Shown here piece after piece: positions 53,003 through 61,627 of a stretch of 64,000 bases of DNA. Position numbers and translations under genes: made by a program. The DNA is from Gordonia sp. SL306 (GTDB taxonomy: Bacteria > Actinomycetota > Actinomycetes > Mycobacteriales > Mycobacteriaceae). Position 1 is the first letter of the stretch. Each line of letters begins with the position of its first letter. The stretch lies in contig NZ_CP113063.1 of NCBI RefSeq assembly GCF_026625785.1, positions 3,596,001-3,660,000 of the forward strand, given 5' to 3'. Under the pieces are notes generated by a model. The model did not search any database. It saw nothing but the letters and a program-made list of their open reading frames with translations, and was not told the DNA's origin.

Positions 53003-53454
53003 TGCCCGAATGGTCCGTCGGCGTACAGGTGGTGCGGGCCTCGTTGTCCGACAACGAGATCGACCTGGCATCACACGAAGCCCTCGTCGTCGAGGCCGCG
53101 GGCGGTGCCGCCGGCGCGGTCGTGGGGTTCGTGGGTGCGGTACGCAACCACGATGGCGGGCACGAGGTCACCCGGCTGGTCTACTCCGCCCATCCGACGG
53201 CGCCTGCGGTGCTGTCCGACGTCGTCGGCGAGGTCGCCGGGGCAGCCGCCGGGGTCCGTGCCGTGGCGGTGTCGCATCGGGTCGGAGAACTCGCGATCGG
53301 CGATGTCGCCTTCGTGGTGGCGGTCGCGGCCGATCATCGTCGGGCGGCGTTCGAGCTCTGCGCGCGCCTGGTCGACGAGGTGAAGGCGCGATTGCCGGTG
53401 TGGAAGCACCAGTTCTTCGGCGACGGCAGTGACGAGTGGGTCGGCTCGGCATGA
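53002..53454 (+). CDS. moaE: Molybdopterin synthase catalytic subunit MoaE
   Basis: A 150-residue Moa[16 protein letters not shown], the [17 protein letters not shown] core and the active-site Lys in [10 protein letters not shown] are intact. It works with MoaD (encoded 2 kb away on the other strand) to add the dithiolene sulfurs. Coupled to mog. Confidence 0.94.
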   Translation: MPEWSVGVQVVRASLSDNEIDLASHEALVVEAAGGAAGAVVGFVGAVRNHDGGHEVTRLVYSAHPTAPAVLSDVVGEVAGAAAGVRAVAVSHRVGELAIGDVAFVVAVAADHRRAAFELCARLVDEVKARLPVWKHQFFGDGSDEWVGSA

Positions 53455-53954
53455 CCTCGCAACGGGATGAGGACGACGCGTCACAACCGCGCCGCCACGA
53501 GACGCCGACCGAGCGACTCGACCGAAACTGGGCCAGCCTGCTGCAGGAGCTGCGGGTGGTGCAGACCGGCGGTCAGATCCTCACCGGTCTGATGCTGACC
53601 GTCCCGTTTCAAGAGGGCTTCGAGGAGCTGAGCTCTCGTGAGCAGTACATCTTCGTCGTCAGCCTGGTTTTCGCGGTGCTGTCGACGGTCACCTTGATCT
53701 CGCCGGTGGCATTGCACCGATTGTTGTTCCGGCGCCACGCGATCGATCAGCTGGTGGACCGCGCACACCTGTTGACGCTGATCGGCATCGGATTGCTCGG
53801 AATCGCACTCATCGGCGTTCTCACGGTCATCTTCGACATCGTGTTCGGCGGCTGGGCCGCGATCACGGCCGGGTGTCTGGCCCTGGTGGTCTTTCTGTTC
53901 ATGTGGGTCGCGATGCCGCTGCGTGAACGGCGACGGTTGTCACGACGCGACTGA
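53451..53954 (+). CDS. DUF6328 membrane protein
   Basis: A 167-residue protein with four hydrophobic segments after a charged N-terminus ([25 protein letters not shown]). It matches the DUF6328 family, whose function is unknown. It overlaps the moaE stop (ATGA) and ends at a strong bidirectional hairpin. Confidence 0.82.
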   Translation: MTSQRDEDDASQPRRHETPTERLDRNWASLLQELRVVQTGGQILTGLMLTVPFQEGFEELSSREQYIFVVSLVFAVLSTVTLISPVALHRLLFRRHAIDQLVDRAHLLTLIGIGLLGIALIGVLTVIFDIVFGGWAAITAGCLALVVFLFMWVAMPLRERRRLSRRD

Positions 53955-53976
53955 CCGGCCGTCCATGAGGGTGGAA

Positions 53977-54017
53977 AAGGGCCCCGCACGGGTCTGAAAC
54001 CATCGTGCGGGGCCCTT
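53977..54017. terminator. Bidirectional terminator between the moa operon and rpfA
   Basis: AAGGGCCCCGCACG and its exact complement form a 14-bp stem around a 13-nt loop, flanked by A-rich and T-rich ends, between converging transcripts. Confidence 0.88.
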
Positions 54018-54058
54018 CGACTGTGGGCCCGTGGATCGGGCCGAGTCAGCTGCTCCTA

Positions 54059-54893
<835 letters not shown>

Positions 54894-55141
54894 CGAGGTT
54901 CGGCGCGGCCGACGGGACGTTATGCATTTGGTTACTTGCTCGTGACCCCCCAGGGGGCGTCGTTCAGTCACAGTACGACGTCTGCGAGCTCGAATCACGT
55001 TGTTGGCAAGCCTGTTTTCGGCGCCTGATTGGGTCTCCCGACCCAATTCGAGGGTCGTCCCTGCTCACGGGGCGATAGTCGACTTGTGTCCTTCTCGTTA
55101 TCGACCCGTTATGTGAGGAAGCTCACAAGGGGGATGTGGCG
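54894..55141 (-). promoter_or_regulatory. rpfA upstream region between riboswitch and moaD
   Basis: A 250-bp non-coding stretch. Apart from the CRP/GlxR-type site at 55112-55127 and possible -10 boxes (near 54919 and 55072), I see no genes or repeats. The transcription start is unresolved. Confidence 0.5.
55112..55127. promoter_or_regulatory. Perfect CRP/GlxR-type site
   Basis: TGTGA-GGAAGC-TCACA has both consensus half sites exact. It is upstream of rpfA; Crp of M. tuberculosis and GlxR of Corynebacterium are known to control rpf genes through such sites. Confidence 0.8.
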
Positions 55142-55390
55142 TCAGCCACCGGCAAATGGCGGCAGAACGTCGACGGTCGCACACGTCCCAAGGGCCACAG
55201 TGCGATCGCAGAGCGCGACGGAGTCGCGAAGATATGAACACCGCGCCAACACCCGCCGCAGATCCGGATTGTCGGCGGACAGGATCGTCTCGAGATCGGC
55301 GAGCGTCGTGTCCGCGTCGACGTCGACGACGGCCGTGTCACTGCCCGCCGCGGCGCGCGCGGCAGCGAAGTACCGGACGGTCAATTCCAT
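55142..55390 (-). CDS. moaD: Molybdopterin synthase sulfur carrier MoaD
   Basis: An 82-residue ubiquitin-like protein that ends with the needed Gly-Gly (PPFAGG). MELTVRYFAAARAAAGS and DVLPPFAGG are typical. It donates sulfur as a C-terminal thiocarboxylate to MoaE. 6 nt after moaA. Confidence 0.93.
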   Translation of the reverse strand: MELTVRYFAAARAAAGSDTAVVDVDADTTLADLETILSADNPDLRRVLARCSYLRDSVALCDRTVALGTCATVDVLPPFAGG

Positions 55391-55396
55391 CGCCGA

Positions 55397-56488
55397 TCAG
55401 CCCCCGATGGCCGACATCGGCCGGGTGGGCTGGTGGAACTCGGGGCTGTTGACCCCGTGCCCGGCGGCCTTGACCCAGGTGTTGCCGCGCCAGAGGTCGG
55501 CGATTGCCGCATCGAGGCGATCGCCCTGCAGGCCGCTGCGCAGCACGGCGCGGAGATCGGTCTCCGACTCCGCGAACAGGCAGTTGCGCAAAGCGCCGTC
55601 GGCGGTGAGCCGAGTGCGATCACAGTCTCCGCAGAAGGGACGGGTGACCGATGCGATCACTCCGACGCGCGCGGGCGCACCGTCCACGTCGTGACCGTCG
55701 ACCAGCCAGGTCGCGGCCGGAGCACTGCCGCGTGGCCGGGGATCGGGCAGCAGGGTGTAGCGGGCGCGCAGCGCCGCGAGGATCTCGTCGGCGGTCACCA
55801 TCGACGACCGGTCCCAGCGGTGCTCGGCGTCCAGTGGCATCTGCTCGATGATGCGCAGCTGATAGCCCTGGTCGAGGCAGAACCCGAGGAGGTCGGGGAG
55901 GCGGTCGAGATCGTCGTGGCCGGCGAGGACTGCGTTGACCTTGATTGAGCGAACTCCGGCGGCTCGGGCGGCGGCCAGACCGTCGACGACGTCGTCGAGG
56001 CGGTCACGACGGGTGATCGCGGCAAATCGCTGTCGGTCGACGGTGTCGAGTGAGACGTTGATCCGGTCCAGTCCGGCCGCCACCAGCGGTTCGATCCGGT
56101 GCCGGAGACCGAGGCCGTTGGTGGTCATCGCGATCTCGGGTGCGGCAGGCAGGGCAGACATGGCGGCGATCAGGTCGTCGAGGTCGCGACGGAGCAGCGG
56201 CTCGCCGCCGGTGAAACGGATCGTGCGGATGCCGAGGTCGCGGACCGCCACGGTCATCACCCGGATCAGCTCCGTGGTCGTCAGCACGTCGTCGGTGGGC
56301 AGCCAGTCGAGGCCCTCGGCGGGCATGCAATAGGTGCAACGCAGATTGCAGCGATCGGTCACCGACACGCGCAGGTCGGTGACGATCCGACCGAACCGAT
56401 CCCGCAGCGGACCCGTCGTGGGGGTGCCTGCCTGCGGGGCATTCATCGTCGGCGAGGTGGTGGGGAGGCCGAGCCCGACGACCGTCAT
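55397..56488 (-). CDS. moaA: GTP 3',8-cyclase MoaA
   Basis: A 363-residue radical SAM enzyme. The SAM cluster Cys are C47, C51, C54 (CNLRCTYC), and the second cluster is in CGDCDRTRLTADGALRNC. The C-terminal GG (SAIGG) that enters the active site is present. It makes the first molybdenum cofactor intermediate from GTP. Its ATG overlaps the upstream flavin reductase stop. Confidence 0.95.
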   Translation of the reverse strand: MTVVGLGLPTTSPTMNAPQAGTPTTGPLRDRFGRIVTDLRVSVTDRCNLRCTYCMPAEGLDWLPTDDVLTTTELIRVMTVAVRDLGIRTIRFTGGEPLLRRDLDDLIAAMSALPAAPEIAMTTNGLGLRHRIEPLVAAGLDRINVSLDTVDRQRFAAITRRDRLDDVVDGLAAARAAGVRSIKVNAVLAGHDDLDRLPDLLGFCLDQGYQLRIIEQMPLDAEHRWDRSSMVTADEILAALRARYTLLPDPRPRGSAPAATWLVDGHDVDGAPARVGVIASVTRPFCGDCDRTRLTADGALRNCLFAESETDLRAVLRSGLQGDRLDAAIADLWRGNTWVKAAGHGVNSPEFHQPTRPMSAIGG

Positions 56489-57036
56489 GGGTCGGTCCTC
56501 CGCACTTCCAATGAGCGAAATGTGCTGGCGTGGAACACGAGTGGTTCCACGCCGGCATCGTACTGCAGTGCCTCGATGCGGAGGAGGACCAAGGTGTGGT
56601 CGCCGGCCGGGATCTCGTTGTGGAGCGAACAGGACAGACACGCGGCCGCGTCCGGGATGAACACAGCGCCGTCGTCGGTGCCGGAGGGGGTGATCCCGGA
56701 GAAGCGGGCATGGCTCGGGCCGGCGAGCTGTCGACACAGGTCGGACTGATCGCGCGCGAACACGCTGACGCCGATGGCCGGGGCCGCACGGAGTCGCGGC
56801 CAGGTGGTCGACGAGTTCTGGACGCACAGCGAGACGAGGGGCGGATCGAGCGAGACGGTGGTGAACGCACTCGCCGCCATCCCGACGAGTTCCGGCGCGC
56901 CGTCGGCGCCGGCGACCCGGCATGCGACCGCGACGACGCCGGAAGGGAAACAACTGTAGGCGCGTTTGAGTACATCGATGTCGGCCGCGGGGGAGAGTTC
57001 GGCGGCCGTGGTCGGGAACGCGGAGTCGAGGGTCAC
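56485..57036 (-). CDS. Flavin reductase-like domain protein
   Basis: A 183-residue FMN-binding split-barrel protein (YSCFPSGVVAVACRVAG, VGMAASAFTTVSLDPPLVS, HARFSGI). It reduces flavins with NAD(P)H, usually to feed a monooxygenase. GTG start overlapping the small membrane gene, and ATGA-type overlap with moaA, so it is cotranscribed with moaA-moaD. No monooxygenase partner is adjacent. Confidence 0.88.
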   Translation of the reverse strand: MTLDSAFPTTAAELSPAADIDVLKRAYSCFPSGVVAVACRVAGADGAPELVGMAASAFTTVSLDPPLVSLCVQNSSTTWPRLRAAPAIGVSVFARDQSDLCRQLAGPSHARFSGITPSGTDDGAVFIPDAAACLSCSLHNEIPAGDHTLVLLRIEALQYDAGVEPLVFHASTFRSLEVRRTDP

Positions 57037-57242
57037 CGTGCGCGCCGCCCCGATCGGAGTGCGAAGACCAGCCCGATCACGAATCCCACCGGCGCGCACA
57101 TGGTCAGCACGTACACGAAGGTGGGTGCCGTGCCACCGTCGGTGACCAGGGGGGTCACGAACAGTGCGACGATCGCCGCGAGTCCGATCGCGAACACGAC
57201 CCCGGCCAGCTGCAGCAGTCGCGGGGACGATTGGCTCTTCAT
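57033..57242 (-). CDS. Small two-helix membrane protein (Rv0870c position)
   Basis: A 69-residue protein with two hydrophobic helices (LLQLAGVVFAIGLAAIVALF and VYVLTMCAPVGFVIGLVFAL). Leaderless signal TACCGT 7 nt before the ATG at 57242. It leads the flavin reductase-moaA-moaD operon and holds the place of Rv0870c as I recall it. Function unknown. Confidence 0.75.
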   Translation of the reverse strand: MKSQSSPRLLQLAGVVFAIGLAAIVALFVTPLVTDGGTAPTFVYVLTMCAPVGFVIGLVFALRSGRRAR

Positions 57243-57463
57243 GTCTTCCACGGTAGAACACGTGGCGGATCGGTGGCGCCCGTGATCGGCGCCGGACGTG
57301 AGGTAATCCACGTGACCGGTCTGATCCGCGTTGGCTAGACTGAGTGCTCATTGGCGCCTCTGCTCATCTGATGTGGAGCCGGGTCCCGTCCGCGGGACCA
57401 GCTGTGACTCAGGTCAGGGGCGCTTTTGTCATGGACTCCGACGTACAGGTGAGGGTGAGCACG

Positions 57464-57877
57464 GTGCCGACCGGCAAGGTGAAGTGGTACGACGCGGAAA
57501 AGGGTTTCGGCTTCCTCGCGCAGGACAGCGGTGAGGACGTCTACGTCCGATCCTCCGCATTGCCCGACGGCGTGGAGGGACTGAAGCCGGGCCAGCGCGT
57601 CGAGTTCGGCATGGCCGCGGGTCGTCGCGGACCACAGGCGCTGACCGTCACCGTTCTCGAACCGGCGCCCAGCGTCGCGAAGAACACGCGCGAGGCTGCG
57701 CGCAAGGAGACCAAACGCCACACCCCCGACGAACTGCACGGCATGGTCGCCGACCTGATCACCCTCCTCGAGGGTGCCGTGCAGCCGGAGCTTCGAAAGG
57801 GTCGCTACCCGGATCGCAAGACGTCGCAGCGCATCTCCGAGGTGGTCCGCGCGGTCACCCGCGAACTGGAGCGATGA
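57464..57877 (+). CDS. cspB: Cold-shock domain protein with C-terminal helical extension (CspB/Rv0871-like)
   Basis: A 137-residue protein. The CSD (residues 1-65) holds the RNP1-like KGFGFL and VYVRSSAL motifs; a further 70 residues ([22 protein letters not shown] and on, helical) are specific to actinobacterial CspB. The GTG at 57464 matches the family start; an ATG at 57431 would add 11 residues. It binds single-stranded RNA or DNA. Confidence 0.88.
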   Translation: MPTGKVKWYDAEKGFGFLAQDSGEDVYVRSSALPDGVEGLKPGQRVEFGMAAGRRGPQALTVTVLEPAPSVAKNTREAARKETKRHTPDELHGMVADLITLLEGAVQPELRKGRYPDRKTSQRISEVVRAVTRELER

Positions 57878-57893
57878 CCCGACCGGGTGAACG

Positions 57894-58451
57894 TCAGCGC
57901 GGGTCCGCGGCGGGCAGTCGTAGGTCCTGCGGGCTCGTATCGGCCGCGAGGTAGCCGCGCGCGATCACGTTGTTGTTCTCGGCATCGGCGATCGCCGACG
58001 GCACCTGCACCTCGACGTTGACCAGGATTCGGTCCGGCGTCGAGTGCAGCACCGTGGTGTAGGTGGAGTTCGACCGCATCGGGACCGACGTCCCGTCGAG
58101 TCCCTCGGGTGTGAGGTACTGGATCACCAGATTCCACGGCCATTCGGCGATGTCCTTGGACACCGACAGCATCACCGCTTCGCCGACCGGTACCGGCACG
58201 CGCTGGGCCTGGGCATCGGCGATCCTCTTGGGCTCGCAGTTCTTGAGGAAGACGTCGCACATCCGGGTCGGCTCCACGCGTACGAGCCGATCGCCCACTG
58301 CGAGTTGCAGATACGGATGCTCCTCGGTCGAATCGCCGGACCACTGATCTCTCGTCAGCACGGCGACCGTCCCGCCGACGATCACGACGAACGCGACCAC
58401 CACGGCCGCGATGATCGCGAGCGCCTTTTTTTCTCCACTGTTCACGTGCAC
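57894..58451 (-). CDS. DUF2771 exported protein (Rv0875c-like)
   Basis: A 185-residue protein with one N-terminal transmembrane segment (ALAIIAAVVVAFVVIVGGTV) and an outer domain with two Cys (RMCDVFLKNCEPK). It matches DUF2771, known from mycobacteria next to an MFS gene. It starts 3 nt after the MFS stop. Function unknown. Confidence 0.85.
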   Translation of the reverse strand: MHVNSGEKKALAIIAAVVVAFVVIVGGTVAVLTRDQWSGDSTEEHPYLQLAVGDRLVRVEPTRMCDVFLKNCEPKRIADAQAQRVPVPVGEAVMLSVSKDIAEWPWNLVIQYLTPEGLDGTSVPMRSNSTYTTVLHSTPDRILVNVEVQVPSAIADAENNNVIARGYLAADTSPQDLRLPAADPR

Positions 58452-58454
58452 GGT

Positions 58455-60458
58455 CTACGACTGTCCTCGATCGGGTTCGGCGGGCATCTTCCGGGTCGGG
58501 TCCGCGGCCTGGCCGCGACGTTGATCAGGGTGCCGACCACCAGGATGATGCGCGATGCGGGTCGGGGCGTCGGACGGGGGGTGGTGCCCGGGCGACGACC
58601 GGCGCGGCGGTGGCCCGGGGTTACCGACCGCGCGCAACGCCACCGTCGGTGCGGCGTAGTCGGGTCGTTGTCCGCCGATACCCGGCACCAGCGACGATCC
58701 GCGCGTGGTCATCACGGTCTGCACAAGGCCGATACCCAGTAGCACCGCGACGACGGTGAAGCCGATCCACAGGGTCGGGGGCAGCAGGACACCGAGTGTG
58801 GCGCCGAAGACCCATCCGAGCTGGAGAACGGTCTCCGACCGGCCGAAGGCCGAGGCCCGCGACTCCTCGGGCAGATCGTCCTGGATCGACGAGTCGAGAC
58901 AGACCTTGCCGATCGCACTGGTGCCGGAGGCGACGAAGGCGGCCAGCGTGGCGATCACGATGTTGCCGAAGATCGCAGCCAGCGCGGCGACGACGAAACA
59001 GGCCGCGGTGGACCAGAGCACGATCCGCGGTGGGTTCTTCAGCTCCAGTCGGGTGCCGAGCCCGTTGCCGATCATGTTTCCGACACCCGCGGCCGCGCCG
59101 ACCGCACCGAGCAGCACGAGTTGCGTCCAGTCGGAATGCACGTCCTGCTGTGCCTTGGCATAGAAGGCGATGTAGAGCGTGAGGAACCCGGTCAGGATGC
59201 GGATGGTCGCGTTGCCCCACAGCCCCGCGACGACCTTGCGGCCGAGTGGCTGTCGCATCTTCGCCGCCAGCGCGGTGGCCGTCTCGCGGGCGCCGCGGCG
59301 ACCGCCGGCGGCGTCACCCGTGGGAGCGTGCGACATCGCCGGTTCCCCGTGATAGGTCAGCGTGGTCGGGATCTCACCCTCGGTCACCTCGACCCACGAT
59401 GGGATGCGCATGCACAGCCAGGCACCCACAGCGGCGATCACCGCCAGCCAGGCCATCGCGCCGGGGATGTGGATGGGCAGCACCTTGGCCAGCAGCAGCT
59501 CGAACATCGCCGCGACGGCACCGCCGATGATGGTGCCGCCGATCAGGCCGAAGGTGGTGAGACGGGAGTTCACCCTGGGCAGGTCGATCGTCGGTGGCAC
59601 CACGCGTGGCGTCACCGCGGATTTGAGGACCCCGAACGATTTGGACAGCACCAGCAGACCCAGCGCGCAGGGATAGAGCACCCAGGGGTCGTATTGCAGT
59701 TGTTGCGTCGTCGTGTCCCAGGACGAGTTCGCCAGGATGAGCAGTGCCAGGATCACCCTGAGCCCGAACGTGGTGGCCATCGCGATGCGGCGGCCGTGCT
59801 GGAGGCGATCGAGCATGGGGCCGATCAACGGCGCGATCAGCGCGAACGGGGCGATCGTCAGCGCCAGGTAGAGGCCGACATTCGTCTTCGACTCGCCGGT
59901 CGCGGCCGCGAAGAACAGTGTGTTGGCCAGTGCGACGGCCATCGCGGCGTCCACGGCGAAATTGACGATAACGGGCAGCGTCAGGGCGGTCAGGCCGGAG
60001 CGATCGGCGCCGTCGGCGGTCGCAGCCTGGTAGATCTTGCCGATCCCGCGGCCGGTCAACTCGCGGCTGCGCATCGCGGCGACACGTGCGACGGTGATCT
60101 TCTTGGGGATTCCCGGACCAGAGTTGCCGCCCGGCATCGCCCTGGTCCCGCCGATCCGGTCGGTCGGGGCCCCTGACGGGGTCTCATCGCGCCCGTCGAG
60201 GGGCGGCAGATGTGGATTGTGGGTGGGCGGTGGCAGATACGCGGTGTCGGCCGGGCCGCGGGACGAGGAGCGTCCGGTGACCGGACGCCGGGCGGTGGTC
60301 GGCTCGTCGGCGGGGTAGTTCGCGGTGCCGGGGTGCTGCCGACGACTGCGACCATCGTGGCCTGCACCCGGTTCGGCATCGTGACCCGCGCCGCGCGGGT
60401 CGGGCCCCGTCGGTTCGCTTCGCTCCCCCCGGGGGAAGCGGGGGCTGGGTCGGTTCAC
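58455..60458 (-). CDS. MFS-type membrane protein (Rv0876c-like)
   Basis: A 667-residue membrane protein with a long disordered N-terminus (about 130 residues, rich in Pro, Arg, Gly), about 12 helices and a Pro-rich tail. It has an MFS core (APLIGPMLDRLQHGRRIAMA) and a CLDSSIQDDLPEESRASAFGR motif in the second half. GTG start at 60458. Substrate unknown; conserved with DUF2771 and DUF3027 neighbours. Confidence 0.85.
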   Translation of the reverse strand: MNRPSPRFPRGERSEPTGPDPRGAGHDAEPGAGHDGRSRRQHPGTANYPADEPTTARRPVTGRSSSRGPADTAYLPPPTHNPHLPPLDGRDETPSGAPTDRIGGTRAMPGGNSGPGIPKKITVARVAAMRSRELTGRGIGKIYQAATADGADRSGLTALTLPVIVNFAVDAAMAVALANTLFFAAATGESKTNVGLYLALTIAPFALIAPLIGPMLDRLQHGRRIAMATTFGLRVILALLILANSSWDTTTQQLQYDPWVLYPCALGLLVLSKSFGVLKSAVTPRVVPPTIDLPRVNSRLTTFGLIGGTIIGGAVAAMFELLLAKVLPIHIPGAMAWLAVIAAVGAWLCMRIPSWVEVTEGEIPTTLTYHGEPAMSHAPTGDAAGGRRGARETATALAAKMRQPLGRKVVAGLWGNATIRILTGFLTLYIAFYAKAQQDVHSDWTQLVLLGAVGAAAGVGNMIGNGLGTRLELKNPPRIVLWSTAACFVVAALAAIFGNIVIATLAAFVASGTSAIGKVCLDSSIQDDLPEESRASAFGRSETVLQLGWVFGATLGVLLPPTLWIGFTVVAVLLGIGLVQTVMTTRGSSLVPGIGGQRPDYAAPTVALRAVGNPGPPPRRSSPGHHPPSDAPTRIAHHPGGRHPDQRRGQAADPTRKMPAEPDRGQS

Positions 60459-60833
60459 ACCGACAATTGTTCCTCATCCCACCGACTCGGTGTCGGCACG
60501 GCCATCGCCCGCGCGTTCGACGGTCCACACATCACCGACCGTGCCCAGTTTTCCGCCGATCGTGCCCAGTCTTCTGCCGATCGTGCCCAGTTTGCTGTCG
60601 ACCGGGCACAGCGCATCCGTGTGCCGTCCATCGGTGCGCACGGTCGGCGCGAATGTGCGCACGATCGGCGGGTGGCGCCGGCGCGGCGAGGTCGACCGGC
60701 CTCGCGAGGCGGGCGGGCCGGCACGACGCGGTACGGCCCAGGACTGCGGCACAGGACCGCGGTACAGGACTCCGGTGCGAGACAAAGTGCGGGTCGGTGC
60801 CGCCGCGATCACGCGATGTTGCACACTGGACAC
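60459..60833. other. Intergenic region with 21-bp repeat array
   Basis: A divergent gap of 375 bp. It contains the repeat array at 60528-60675; the rest is GC-rich with no gene, terminator or RNA that I can support. Confidence 0.6.
60528..60675. repeat. 21-bp tandem repeat array B, with inverted units
   Basis: Direct units at 60528-60548, 60549-60569, 60570-60590 and 60591-60611 (core GATCGTGCCCAG), then, after 22 bp, two units in the opposite direction at 60634-60654 and 60655-60675 (core GTGCGCACGATCGGCG). The same family as array A at 45231-45314. Confidence 0.85.
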
Positions 60834-61619
60834 GTGACTCTTGCATTCGACGGTGACCGGCTGCTCGCCGCTGTCGACGTGGCGCGCGCAGCGTTGGTCG
60901 AAGACGGTCAGCACCCCGGGGCGCACCTGGAGAGCACCCCGGAGGGGGATTGGGCGGTCGCCCACTACTTCGAGGCCGACCTCGCAGGCTACCGAGGCTG
61001 GCAGTGGTGTGTCGTGCTGGCCGGGGCGCCGGACACCGACGAGATCACCGTCAGTGAGCTCGTGTTGCTGCCGGGCCAGGGATCGCTGCTGGCCCCGAGC
61101 TGGGTGCCGTGGAACGAGCGGGTCGTCGCGGGCGATCTGTCACCGGGTGACGTCCTGGCCGCCGATCCCGACGATCCGCGGCTGGTGCCCAATCAGATCG
61201 ACACCGGCGACGAGTTCGCGTTGTCGTCCGACGACGACGATCCCGACGACATCGGGCAGATCGCCGGTGAACTCGGCCTCGGTCGTCGGCGACTGCTGAG
61301 TCCTGACGGTCGTGACGATGCTGCGCAGCGCTGGCACGACGGGGAGTTCGGTCCGCGCAGCGAGATGGCGGTCGCCGCGGCCTACTCGTGTGCCAGTTGC
61401 GGCTTCTACCTCCCGCTCGCCGGTGCTCTGCGGCCTGCGTTCGGCGTGTGCGCCAACGAGTACTCGGCCGACGGCCACGTGGTCGCCGCCGACTACGGGT
61501 GCGGTGCGCACTCCGACGTCCCCGCACCGTCCGGCGGTGGATCGCCCGCCTACGACGCCTACGACGACGGCGCCCTCGAGATCGTCAGCGCCGGCGTCGG
61601 CGCGGACGCGACGTCCTGA
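60834..61619 (+). CDS. DUF3027 protein (Rv0877-like)
   Basis: A 261-residue protein of the DUF3027 family. It has GWQWCVVLAGAPDTDEITVSE, a two-Cys pair (CASCGFYLPLAGAL) and FGVCANEYSADGHVV with GCGAHSD, which suggests a zinc site. GTG start at 60834; an ATG at 60816 is also in frame. Function unknown. It sits directly upstream of the GHKL gene. Confidence 0.85.
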   Translation: MTLAFDGDRLLAAVDVARAALVEDGQHPGAHLESTPEGDWAVAHYFEADLAGYRGWQWCVVLAGAPDTDEITVSELVLLPGQGSLLAPSWVPWNERVVAGDLSPGDVLAADPDDPRLVPNQIDTGDEFALSSDDDDPDDIGQIAGELGLGRRRLLSPDGRDDAAQRWHDGEFGPRSEMAVAAAYSCASCGFYLPLAGALRPAFGVCANEYSADGHVVAADYGCGAHSDVPAPSGGGSPAYDAYDDGALEIVSAGVGADATS

Positions 61620-61627
61620 CCGACGCC

